From NCBI RefSeq assembly GCF_000429445.1, contig NZ_AUBW01000003.1:372001-436000 (forward strand): a stretch of 64,000 nt of DNA, given 5' to 3'. This stretch comes from Algoriphagus terrigena DSM 22685. GTDB taxonomy: Bacteria; Bacteroidota; Bacteroidia; Cytophagales; Cyclobacteriaceae. Shown one piece after another: positions 26,069 through 34,258 of this stretch. The notes under the pieces are model-generated. The model saw only the letters and a list, made by a program, of their open reading frames with translations. It had not been told where the DNA came from and did not search any database. Numbering within the stretch: the first letter of the stretch is position 1; each line of letters starts with the position of its first letter. The translations under genes and the position numbers were made by a program.

Positions 26069-27841
26069 ATGTTCTCAAACCAAAAATCGACTTGGATGGG
26101 AATGGCCTTGTTTTTTTCGGCCATCTCTATCCAAGCGCAAACCAAGCTTCAGCTGGCTTCCTTCGAAAATAACAAGGGAAGTTGGTCAGAAGTCGGCAAG
26201 GTCTGGGCTGATCCCCTTCAGTCCGGCCACGAGCTCCTTTCCGAAGGGAAAGGAAGCATCATCCTCAACACTCCAACCAAAAAGAAACCTGGTGTCGATA
26301 TCGTCTCTACCGAGAAATTCGGCGACGCCGAGGTGACTTTGGTCTACATGATGGCTCCCGGCTCCAACTCGGGCATGTATCTACAAGGCCAATACGAGAT
26401 CCAGTTGCTCGACAGCTGGACCAAAACTTCGGTCAAAGCTGGGGACAACGGCGGAATCTACGAGCGCTGGGACGAGACCAAGCCCGATGGACAAAAGGGC
26501 TACCAAGGCTATGCGCCTCGCCTGAATGCCAGCAAAGCTCCGGGAGTTTGGCAGACGTTGAATGTGAAATTCAAAGCTCCGAGATTTTCTGCTTCCGGTG
26601 AAAAAATCGAGAATGCCAGAGTGATGTCAGCGACCTTGAATGGTGTGACGATCCACGAGGACGTGGAGCTTTTTGGCCCGACGAGAGGTGCCATGGCAGG
26701 CGGGGAAGTGGCTCTTGGCCCGATACGCATCCAAGGCGACCACGGAGCCATTGCGATCCAGTCTTTGGAAGTGAAGCCTTATCAAACTCCAGCTCCAGAA
26801 TTTGGCGAGATTTCCTATCAGGTCTTTCCGGGATCTTACAGAGAGCTTCCTGAAGTAAGCACACTGAAAGCTTTTTCAACCGGCAAAATCGCGTCTTTCG
26901 ACGATTTCGTAGCGGGACTGACCGAGACCTCTTTGAGCAAGTTTGAAGGAAAGATTGCAGTGAAAAAGGCCGGAAACTACACCTTCAGGATGATGGTGCC
27001 CGAGGGATCTGGCGCGATCCAGATCGGAACTGACGGCGACGTCGCTCAGCTGAGAGAAGGAATGATCTCTGCCGAGAAATTCTTGGCAGAAGGCGAAGTC
27101 CCCTATGTGATCTGGGTTTCCAAACCGTCCGACTGGACTGCGCAGGGCTTTACACTGATGGCTTCGGCTGACGGCATGTGGCCACAAACCTACAGCACTC
27201 CCGCAGGTGCGGACTTCTGGTCCACCGATCCGATCTTGGTGAATGCCAGCGAAACTCCGGTGCTCAGATCCTTCATCGAGTTGCCCGGCCGCAAGAAGAT
27301 CTCGCATGGCATTTCTGTGTCCTCAACCACGGGAGCTAACTACTCTTACGATCTGAGCTCTGGCCAGCTGCTCAGGGTATGGAGAGGTGGATTTTTGAAT
27401 GCGACACCGATGTGGGATAGCCGTGGAAACGGGGTTTCTCAACCAATCGGAATCGTGACGGAGTTGAGCGATGGATCACCCTTGCTTCACAACGCAGACT
27501 ACAGCGCAGTTTCCAAGGAATGGCAGGCGAAAGGCTATCAAATCTTGGGAGACGGCGCGGTGAGATTTTTGGCCAAGTCCAAGGATGGAATCGAGATGAA
27601 AGACCAAATTAAGGCCAAAGCCGACGGAAAGGGCATCGATCGCATGCTGGAGCTTACCGGCAATAGCGCAGCTATGCTGGTGCGTGTCGCTCCAGGCAAA
27701 ACGCTTACAAAAGTGTCAGACAATATGTATCTGATCGAAGAAACTGGAATATTCGTTGTTTCCGCTGATGCTCCCAAAGCCGGCGCTGAGGGCATCTACT
27801 TGCCAGTCACTACCTCGCTCACCTACAGCCTCCTGTTTTAA
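26069..27841 (+). CDS. Secreted DUF1080 (3-keto-disaccharide hydrolase-like) protein
   Basis: 590 residues with a signal peptide ending SIQAQ. The N-terminal DUF1080 beta-sandwich is seen as SIILNTPTKKKPGVDIVST, VTLVYMMAPGSNSGMYLQGQYEIQLLDSW and NGGIYERWDETKP. Members of this family are lectin-like or hydrolyse 3-keto-glycosides. The middle (about 300-360) has a PA14-like stretch (AGNYTFRMMVPEGSGAIQIG). The C-terminal half, with SYDLSSGQLLRVWRGGFLNATPMWDSRGNG, is often seen together with dehydrogenase-like heme proteins. The cytochrome-tailed gene starts 20 bp downstream, so the two are an operon. Confidence 0.85.
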   Translation: MFSNQKSTWMGMALFFSAISIQAQTKLQLASFENNKGSWSEVGKVWADPLQSGHELLSEGKGSIILNTPTKKKPGVDIVSTEKFGDAEVTLVYMMAPGSNSGMYLQGQYEIQLLDSWTKTSVKAGDNGGIYERWDETKPDGQKGYQGYAPRLNASKAPGVWQTLNVKFKAPRFSASGEKIENARVMSATLNGVTIHEDVELFGPTRGAMAGGEVALGPIRIQGDHGAIAIQSLEVKPYQTPAPEFGEISYQVFPGSYRELPEVSTLKAFSTGKIASFDDFVAGLTETSLSKFEGKIAVKKAGNYTFRMMVPEGSGAIQIGTDGDVAQLREGMISAEKFLAEGEVPYVIWVSKPSDWTAQGFTLMASADGMWPQTYSTPAGADFWSTDPILVNASETPVLRSFIELPGRKKISHGISVSSTTGANYSYDLSSGQLLRVWRGGFLNATPMWDSRGNGVSQPIGIVTELSDGSPLLHNADYSAVSKEWQAKGYQILGDGAVRFLAKSKDGIEMKDQIKAKADGKGIDRMLELTGNSAAMLVRVAPGKTLTKVSDNMYLIEETGIFVVSADAPKAGAEGIYLPVTTSLTYSLLF

Positions 27842-27861
27842 TCCTGAATAGAAGAAAAGAT

Positions 27862-29790
27862 ATGTTTCGATTGAATATTAATTTGAAATCGTTGACGCTG
27901 GGCGCCATGGCGCTCGGAATGAGCCTTTCTTTGCTTGCTCAGGAGTCACCAAAAGAAGAGGATTTCTTCAAGATCCTCAAAGTTCCCGCTCCCGAAGGCA
28001 CTCTTCTGGAAGTAGGCGGATTGGCTATGCTTCCCAACGGGAACCTGGCTGTTTCGACTCGTCGCGGCGATGTGTTCGTTGTAGCGAACCCCACCTCCCA
28101 AAGACCTTATTTTACCAAGTTTGCGTCGGGGCTTCACGAGATCCTCGGCTTGGCCTACCACGAAGGTTCCATGTACATGGTGCAGCGAGGTGAGTTGACC
28201 AAGTTGACCGATTTGAACTCCGATGGGAAAGCAGACTGGTATGAAACTGTCGCCAGCTGGCCACTTTCGGCACACTATCACGAGTACAGCTTTGGACCAA
28301 AGATCACTCCAGACGGTTCGTTTATTGTCACTACCAACGTCGCTTTTGGTGATCAGGAATGGTGGAGAGGCGAGAGCAAGGTGCCGTTTAGAGGCTGGAC
28401 GCTGAAGATCCATCCGGACGGAACCATCGAGCCCTATGCTACCGGGATGAGATCTCCCGCTGGACCTGGAGTTTTGGACGGCGAAGTGTTCTACACCGAA
28501 AACCAAGGCGATTACATGGGTTCTGGTGGACTTTGGCACTTGGAAAAAGGCGACTTTTCTGGTCACCCGGCCGGCCTTCGCTGGTCTGATTTGCCAAACT
28601 CACCGATCAAGATGACTACGGCAGAGTTTGACGCTGTGGTAGATCCGATGAAGATCGAAAATGGAAATGGCGGTTTCCGAAAGCCTGAGTATGACGTCAA
28701 CGCACCTTTTATCACCATGGCGGAAGCTAAAAAACAGCTTCCATCCATCAAACTTCCCGCAGTTTGGTTGCCGTATGGTATCCACGGAATCTCCAACTCG
28801 GAGCCGATAACGATTCCTGACAACTACTGGGGACCTTTTGGAGGACAGATCTTGGTGGGTGATCAGGGACAAAGTAAGATTATGCGGGTCATGATGGAAA
28901 AAGTCAATGGCGTCTATCAGGGTGCTTCCATTGACTTCAGAAGTGGATTTCAGTCCGGTGTCTTGAGAATGGTATTTGCCGAAGATCAGTCGCTTTTTGT
29001 CGGTGAAACCAACCGTGGTTGGGGTTCGGCGGGTGATGCGAATGAAGGCTTGCAGCGCTTGGTCTGGAACCGTGAGGCTCCGTTTGAGATGAGAGATGTG
29101 AAAGCGAAGCCGGACGGTTTTGAGATTGAGTTTACCAAGCCGATTGATAAGAAATCTGCGGAAGATCTGACATCTTATCTAATTACCAGCTTTACCTATA
29201 AGTATTTCCCTGTCTACGGAAGTCCTCCGGTGAAGCAAATGACCCATGAAGTCTTGGGAGTGGAAGTGTCAGAGGATGGCAGAAAAGTAAGGATTGCCAT
29301 CAGCGATCCCCAGCAGTATCATATCCACAAGATCAGCCTGCCGGGTATCCGTGAGGCTGTCAATTCCCATGAACTCGTTCACATGGATGCCTACTACACG
29401 CTGAATGAGATTCCTAGCGGAGACAAGATGGTGATCAAGCCTAAGCCGGTGGTCGCGCCTGTAGCTGATGTGAAGCCTGCTGCAACTGCTGCGAAAACGA
29501 CCGCCCCAGCTACCAAACCAGCTGGCGCCGCAATCCCAACGGAAGCTGAGATCAAAACCTTGCTGGCAAAAAATACCTGCACCGCTTGTCATATGAAGGA
29601 CAAAAGGGTCGTGGGGCCAGCTTTTAACGAAGTTGCTAAGCGGAACTATACGCCTGAGAAGATCGTGGAGCTGATCTACAATCCGAAGCCGGAGAACTGG
29701 CCGGGCTATGCCACTCCGATGGCTCCGATGCCTCAGGTGCCGAAAGAGGAAGCGTTGAAGATCGCTAGATGGATTAATTCCTTGAAATAA
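27862..29790 (+). CDS. Secreted sugar-dehydrogenase-like propeller protein with C-terminal cytochrome c
   Basis: 642 residues with a signal peptide ending LSLLAQ. Residues about 40-440 form a six-bladed-propeller-like domain of the glucose/sorbosone dehydrogenase type: LAMLPNGNLAVSTRRGDVFVV, LGLAYHEGSMYMVQRGELTKL, GPKITPDGSFIVTTNV, and ILVGDQGQSKIMRV. A Pro/Ala/Thr-rich linker (about 525-555) leads to a class I cytochrome c domain with CTACH (573-577) and a probable axial Met in TPMAPMPQV. Such proteins likely pass electrons from substrate oxidation to the respiratory chain. Operon partner of the DUF1080 protein. Confidence 0.86.
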   Translation: MFRLNINLKSLTLGAMALGMSLSLLAQESPKEEDFFKILKVPAPEGTLLEVGGLAMLPNGNLAVSTRRGDVFVVANPTSQRPYFTKFASGLHEILGLAYHEGSMYMVQRGELTKLTDLNSDGKADWYETVASWPLSAHYHEYSFGPKITPDGSFIVTTNVAFGDQEWWRGESKVPFRGWTLKIHPDGTIEPYATGMRSPAGPGVLDGEVFYTENQGDYMGSGGLWHLEKGDFSGHPAGLRWSDLPNSPIKMTTAEFDAVVDPMKIENGNGGFRKPEYDVNAPFITMAEAKKQLPSIKLPAVWLPYGIHGISNSEPITIPDNYWGPFGGQILVGDQGQSKIMRVMMEKVNGVYQGASIDFRSGFQSGVLRMVFAEDQSLFVGETNRGWGSAGDANEGLQRLVWNREAPFEMRDVKAKPDGFEIEFTKPIDKKSAEDLTSYLITSFTYKYFPVYGSPPVKQMTHEVLGVEVSEDGRKVRIAISDPQQYHIHKISLPGIREAVNSHELVHMDAYYTLNEIPSGDKMVIKPKPVVAPVADVKPAATAAKTTAPATKPAGAAIPTEAEIKTLLAKNTCTACHMKDKRVVGPAFNEVAKRNYTPEKIVELIYNPKPENWPGYATPMAPMPQVPKEEALKIARWINSLK

Positions 29791-29797
29791 ATAGTTG

Positions 29798-29827
29798 GCG
29801 GCCGACAGACGAAAGTCTACGGCCGTC
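29798..29827. repeat. GAAA-loop hairpin after the cytochrome gene
   Basis: CGGCCG at 29799-29804 pairs with CGGCCG at 29820-29825, and AGAC/GTCT close a GAAA tetraloop. No T-tract follows, so it is not a classical terminator; it may cap the 3' end of the mRNA. Confidence 0.5.
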
Positions 29828-29837
29828 TGATAGAGTC

Positions 29838-29952
29838 AAAGAGGCTGTCTCATAAGTAGGGACAGCCTCTGATTTTTACGGGGAGGGATCTGAATTCAGT
29901 CCCGAATATTCAATTCTCAGGAAGCTCATTTGAGTTTTGAGACAGCCTCTTT
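29838..29952. repeat. 115-bp element with 15-bp perfect inverted ends and an internal third copy
   Basis: AAAGAGGCTGTCTCA at 29838-29852 is the exact reverse complement of TGAGACAGCCTCTTT at 29938-29952. An inner inverted copy GGGACAGCCTCTGATTTTT at 29859-29877 gives a short stem-loop (stem AGAGGCTGTC/GACAGCCTCT) with a T-tract. It can act as a terminator in two alternative pairings, and the shape also fits a small non-autonomous transposable element. No target-site duplication was evident. Confidence 0.6.
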
Positions 29953-30221
29953 TTTTGTAGAAAAATCCGAGAATGATGGCGCTGAAAAATAGCTGTACTG
30001 TGCGTTGACCTGTCTTCCAAATCGTTAAGTTCGGGGAGAAAAATATAGTAGGCATTCACTTTAGGGAAAAGGAAACAATCAAGAGATTAAAAAGTGCAGT
30101 TAAGGATATTCTAAATAAGCTTCCCTACATCAGCGGTCTCTACCAGGAAAATCATCAGTTTAAGACTAACTCCTGTTTTCCCGCTGGTCATTATTATTCG
30201 CCGATAGTCTCAGTAGCATAT

Positions 30222-30995
30222 GTGGAAAAAAGAGTGGCTTCAATATGGGAAAGCCAAGCCGTAGACGGCATCAACGGAATTGATTTGAAGAAGGAGGAAC
30301 AGCTCGCATTGGTACGAAACTTCTACAAATACTATGAGGAAATTCCCTTCGGCGATCATAGGAAGGATGGACTTAGATATTATTTCGTCAACGATTTTTA
30401 CTTGTACACAGATGCAATAATTCTGTACTCGATGATGCGGCATTATAAGCCAAAACACATTGTTGAAGTAGGTTCTGGTTTTTCTTCAGCTGTGATGCTT
30501 GATACAAACGAGCTGTTTTTTGACAATCAGATTAAATTGACGTTCATTGAGCCTTACACGGAGCGCTTGAATACCCTGCTCATTGAGAGCGATAAATCGG
30601 CGACTACTATTATCCAGCAGGGTGTTCAATCAGTTTCGCTGGAAGTTTTCGACCAACTCGAGGCAGGAGATATCTTGTTCATCGACAGTACGCATGTGGT
30701 TAAGACCGGAAGCGATGTAAACTATATTGTTTTTGAAATCCTTCCCCGTCTTAGAAGTGGCGTTTTGGTACACTTTCATGATATTTTCTATCCCTTCGAA
30801 TACCCTAAAGAATGGGTTCTTGAAGGTAGAAATTGGAACGAAGCTTATTTTTTAAAAGCGTTTTTGATGTATAACGAGGGTTTCGAAATCAAGGTGTTTT
30901 CAGACTATTTGCACCGACATCATGGAGAAGTGTTCGATGGTATGCCGCTGTGTTTCAAAAATAGCGGAGGCAATATTTGGTTGGAAAGGAAGTAG
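30222..30995 (+). CDS. Class I SAM-dependent methyltransferase, 5' end anomalous
   Basis: The frame from GTG 30222 gives 257 residues. The SAM-binding motif I is HIVEVGSGFSSAVML at about residues 85-99, followed by LTFIEPYTERLNTLL and the acidic GDILFIDSTHVVK. It belongs to the Methyltransf_24 type found in glycan or natural-product loci. The frame is open from 30009, and the stretch just before the GTG (NSCFPAGHYYSPIVSVAYV) looks like conserved protein, not leader. Yet there is no ATG, GTG or TTG in frame between 30009 and 30222. Either a rare start (ATC/ATT) is used, or the first codons were lost. AT-rich and isolated, which suggests a transferred remnant. Confidence 0.7.
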   Translation: MEKRVASIWESQAVDGINGIDLKKEEQLALVRNFYKYYEEIPFGDHRKDGLRYYFVNDFYLYTDAIILYSMMRHYKPKHIVEVGSGFSSAVMLDTNELFFDNQIKLTFIEPYTERLNTLLIESDKSATTIIQQGVQSVSLEVFDQLEAGDILFIDSTHVVKTGSDVNYIVFEILPRLRSGVLVHFHDIFYPFEYPKEWVLEGRNWNEAYFLKAFLMYNEGFEIKVFSDYLHRHHGEVFDGMPLCFKNSGGNIWLERK

Positions 30996-31041
30996 CTGCA
31001 ATGCCACTGATTCGTGGTTGAGGAAGTCGGATTGACATGAA

Positions 31042-31070
31042 AAAGCCCCCGATTCTGTATCAAGGGCTTT
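31042..31070 (-). terminator. Weak terminator after the ECF sigma gene
   Basis: Stem AAAGCCC (31042-31048) with GGGCTTT (31064-31070). On the - strand T's follow (TTTTTCATG). It lies 68 bp beyond the sigma-factor stop codon. Confidence 0.5.
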
Positions 31071-31137
31071 CAATGTTCTTGGTTTTAGTTTTGGGTGTTG
31101 CAGTCCTTTCGCAGACTGAGTTGAAACAATAGGAGGA

Positions 31138-31668
31138 TTAAAGCATTTGCTCTCTGAGCATCAGCTTGGCTTTGATCAGATGGTTTTTGACGGTGTTTTT
31201 GGAGATCATCAGTTTTTCGGCGATCTCCTGGTAAGAGAGATTTTGGAAATAGGAAAGTTCGATTACTTTTTTACGTTGAACCGACAGCCCTTCCAGGGCA
31301 TATTCCAGGTTTGCAAAGATCTCTTCTTCCTCAGATGCGGTCATTGTGTCGTGGGACTCGATCCGATTTTTATAGAAATCCTCGATTCGTTCTCTGTCTT
31401 TTTTGAGTTTTTTGAAGTAGTCAATCACCTCGTTTTTGGCAATGGTGAAGACGTATGCATTGATCCCCTCGTCGGTGCAGAGTTTTTCACGCCTGCGGAT
31501 GATTTTCATGATGACCTCATGGAAGATACTTTCCGAGTCATTGCTGTCCTTGACCATGGATACAATAAAGCGCATTACCGGAGCCTTGTAGTAAGAGTAG
31601 ACAGCTTCTATGGCATGTTTTTCTCCGTTCCTGAATGCTTCGAAAATTGTACGATCAAGTGGGCTCAT
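31138..31668 (-). CDS. ECF-type RNA polymerase sigma-70 factor
   Basis: 176 residues. Region 2 reads MRFIVSMVKDSNDSESIFHEV and INAYVFTIAKNEVIDYFKK (the -10-type recognition helix). Region 4 reads VQRKKVIELSYFQNLSYQEIAEKL and ISKNTVKNHLIKAKLML (the -33-type reading HTH). It is the Bacteroidota type that usually precedes a FecR anti-sigma gene and SusCD transporters. None of these is present here: the flanks are a methyltransferase and the convergently placed end of the carbohydrate locus. An orphan factor, so its signal and targets are unknown. Confidence 0.92.
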   Translation of the reverse strand: MSPLDRTIFEAFRNGEKHAIEAVYSYYKAPVMRFIVSMVKDSNDSESIFHEVIMKIIRRREKLCTDEGINAYVFTIAKNEVIDYFKKLKKDRERIEDFYKNRIESHDTMTASEEEEIFANLEYALEGLSVQRKKVIELSYFQNLSYQEIAEKLMISKNTVKNHLIKAKLMLREQML

Positions 31669-31984
31669 TTTTTTTAGTTTTTCTTTCGTCAGAAATTTTC
31701 AAAAAAATTAACACAAGTAATTACGCATATCGCGAATATCTAACCTCAATTTGCGTAAATCTGAAAAACGGAAGATTAAGCTTTTGTGACTTAGAAATCA
31801 GGTAGTTGTAATAGTGTTACCCGAAAATTAGCTTTTAGAAAAATTTTAAGGCGATTGGTTGTGAAAAATGCAGCAATCGACCCTGAATGTTACCGAGTTG
31901 TTTCCTCTTTTTTCTTTTCACAAAAAAATCAAAGTGAAGCTTGGTTGCGTCGACGAAACCCAAACCTGCCTTGTCAAGAACAAA
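31669..31984. other. Noncoding AT-rich gap upstream of the sigma factor
   Basis: About 315 bp with no convincing ORF on either strand. It must hold the sigma-factor promoter. Very AT-rich near 31680-31760. No perfect TAnnTTTG box or palindrome was found by eye. Confidence 0.5.
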
Positions 31985-32015
31985 AAAAGGGAAGCAAGAA
32001 TCCTGCTTCCCTTTT
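31985..32015 (-). terminator. Terminator of the BNR/propeller operon
   Basis: A 12-bp stem AAAAGGGAAGCA (31985-31996) with TGCTTCCCTTTT (32004-32015), loop AGAATCC. T-tract on the - strand. It lies 18 bp beyond the stop codon of the last operon gene. Confidence 0.85.
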
Positions 32016-32032
32016 CGAACTAGTAATCCAAC

Positions 32033-34252
32033 TTATTTGATCACCTCCAGATATCTGCCCATCCAATAAGGAAGGAGCCAGATATCACCGGCGCTATATT
32101 CTACTTTGCCCGCGTTGCCGCCATCTAGCGAGAAGCGGTTTGCGTTATGTCTTGCAATGCGGGTTTCACTTGGAGGGAGAACTTCTTTGGTCAACTGCCC
32201 TCTGAAATTCGCTTCAAGCAGTTCGATGTCTTTTCTGTGGCTGTTTTTGGTCGTCCAGCTGATCAGGTCGATGGGATGTCTCTCCAGAAACCAGATGGAT
32301 TCCTCCAAGTCGAAATTTTCAGGCTGCACAAGCGCCGTCATAATATTCCAAAGGCCTTCCTTCTCCGGTCTTTCCGCCTCCCAGTGATCCACGATGCTCT
32401 CTTTGTACTTTGCCTGAAGGTCTTTGTCAAAAGCATAGCGGTAGAGGCCCCAGTATCCGACGTAGTACATCTCGTCATCGGAATGGTTCCAGCCGTCAGA
32501 CAACATCTTAGCCCAGTCGTCGCTTCCGTCTCCGGATCGGCCGATGCCAGCCATCGGACGCATCATGTTTTCCAGGTATCCATACTTGTTCATCAGCTCG
32601 AAGGCTTTGTCCTTAAACATTTGCTTGCCGGTAAAATGGTAAGCGGTCTGAAGCATCGCAGTGATATTGGAAGAGTTGAGCTTGCGGTCGCCCACCGATG
32701 TGGGGAAACTGTTGACATAATCCGGATTCCACTTGCCCCAGAGGGTTGGCTTACCGTCAAAGTCAATCAGGTACATGTCATTTTTGACAATATGCGTCAT
32801 CACAGCATCGAGCAATTCGATGGACTTTGCTTTGATCCATGGATCGTCCACGATCTCCGCCATCACGCCAAATACAAAGACGTGACCAATGACTTCGTCC
32901 GAAGAAGTTGTCGATTTCCAATCCCATTCTGGGTCGGAGGCGTGTTGCCATCTTTCCGGGTCGGAAAGTTGTGGGATGTATCCACTGCGCTCAAATGATC
33001 TGGAAGGAAAGCCTTCGACATCGTTGACCGTGTACAGTCTCTCCATGGCCTCCAGAGATTCTCTGCAATTTTGCAGTGCCTCAGGAGATTTAGTGACAGC
33101 GTAGCGGAAAGCTTCGCCGGCGAGGTACATCGTCGTCCAAAGACCGTCATTGTCCGAGTCGTCTAATTGGCCTGTTGCCAGATTGCCGGCTTCCATCAGA
33201 TCGAGAGAGGAGTTGAATCCATGTCGGATATGGCGCTCACGCATCTGTTTTTCGAGGATCTCCGCTTTTTGTGCGAGAGTCATTTCTTCGAAAACAATTG
33301 TTCCGAGACCATTCTCCGTCAATACGTGGGTTTTGTTGCCCTGTACGATCAAGTCTTTCACCTGCTCACCCGGCAGCCAGCGATCTCCGTAGTAATAGCT
33401 GAATTTGCCATCAGCGTCCATCTTAAACACTCCCATGGTAGTGCCAAACCAGAGGTTTTGGCCGTCGCTCTGCACCGTGGAGATCTCTGTCCAAGGCAGT
33501 TTTTGATTGGTTTCGCTTTTTTCACTAACCTTCAGATCGTAAGTGAAATAGCCGTTTTGGGTTCCGACTACGAGTTGGTTTTTGACTGAATGAACTGCCA
33601 AAGCGGTCATCTGCGCTCCAGAGAAGGCTTTTGTCAAGGTCTTGCTAGCTGGCGCAAAAGAATAAGTCTCGCTTGAGCTCAGGATCCAAAACTGATTTTG
33701 GCCCGCATCAAATACGATGTCCAATACATCGGCTCCGGCCGGTAATTCGAAGGAATATGCTGCTTGGCCTTTTTGCAGCAACTGAAGTTTGTTTTTGGCT
33801 GCTACCACGAATGTAAATTCATTGCCTCCGGCGAATGCTGTCGGACTGCTGAGCGTATGCTTCAAAAAGACCACTCCTGCCCAGGCATTGCTGAATACCG
33901 CTTCGTCATCCAGGTAGACCACGTGATCCTGGTAGCGATCGATGGCCAGTACATTTTTGTCCTTCATCGGGAGATAGGTCAGGTCAGGGACGATTTTTCC
34001 ATTTTGCTGAAAATAGCCTCCGAAGGGCTTGACGAGTTGGTTTCCCTCCAAAATTTGAACGACGCCGTTTCGGTCACTTGCCAGGCTAAACTGGCTGGTG
34101 GCTCCAACTTTGCCGACATTCTTGATGGAATAATCCTGCAAAAATACCCGGTCTTTATGAACCTGTTTTGCGGGGCTTGGACTCTGCGCCGATACCTGAA
34201 TACCCACTTGGGTAGCCAAAGTAAGGGCTAGAATCAATTGTGTCTTCTTCAT
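32033..34252 (-). CDS. Secreted beta-propeller plus alpha/alpha-toroid protein
   Basis: 739 residues with a signal peptide (LILALTLATQVGIQVSAQ). The N-terminal half reads as a beta-propeller of the sensor type, with blades such as NQLVVGTQNGYFTYDL, GQNLWFGTTMGVFKMDADGKF, and QGNKTHVLTENGLGTIVF. The C-terminal half is helical, with repeated aromatic/acidic stretches: DSDNDGLWTTMYLAGEAFRYA, YHFTGKQMFKDKAFELM, and DEMYYVGYWGLYRYAFDKD. This resembles (alpha/alpha)6 toroids of glycan lyases and hydrolases. Function unknown. It starts 6 bp after the preceding BNR gene, so it is in the same operon. Confidence 0.82.
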   Translation of the reverse strand: MKKTQLILALTLATQVGIQVSAQSPSPAKQVHKDRVFLQDYSIKNVGKVGATSQFSLASDRNGVVQILEGNQLVKPFGGYFQQNGKIVPDLTYLPMKDKNVLAIDRYQDHVVYLDDEAVFSNAWAGVVFLKHTLSSPTAFAGGNEFTFVVAAKNKLQLLQKGQAAYSFELPAGADVLDIVFDAGQNQFWILSSSETYSFAPASKTLTKAFSGAQMTALAVHSVKNQLVVGTQNGYFTYDLKVSEKSETNQKLPWTEISTVQSDGQNLWFGTTMGVFKMDADGKFSYYYGDRWLPGEQVKDLIVQGNKTHVLTENGLGTIVFEEMTLAQKAEILEKQMRERHIRHGFNSSLDLMEAGNLATGQLDDSDNDGLWTTMYLAGEAFRYAVTKSPEALQNCRESLEAMERLYTVNDVEGFPSRSFERSGYIPQLSDPERWQHASDPEWDWKSTTSSDEVIGHVFVFGVMAEIVDDPWIKAKSIELLDAVMTHIVKNDMYLIDFDGKPTLWGKWNPDYVNSFPTSVGDRKLNSSNITAMLQTAYHFTGKQMFKDKAFELMNKYGYLENMMRPMAGIGRSGDGSDDWAKMLSDGWNHSDDEMYYVGYWGLYRYAFDKDLQAKYKESIVDHWEAERPEKEGLWNIMTALVQPENFDLEESIWFLERHPIDLISWTTKNSHRKDIELLEANFRGQLTKEVLPPSETRIARHNANRFSLDGGNAGKVEYSAGDIWLLPYWMGRYLEVIK

Positions 34253-34258
34253 TTTAAT

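Noticed and set aside
32147..32998. 283-codon frame opposite the propeller/toroid gene
   Set aside because: Shadow of the real gene; the - strand frame has signal peptide, domain structure and a terminator.
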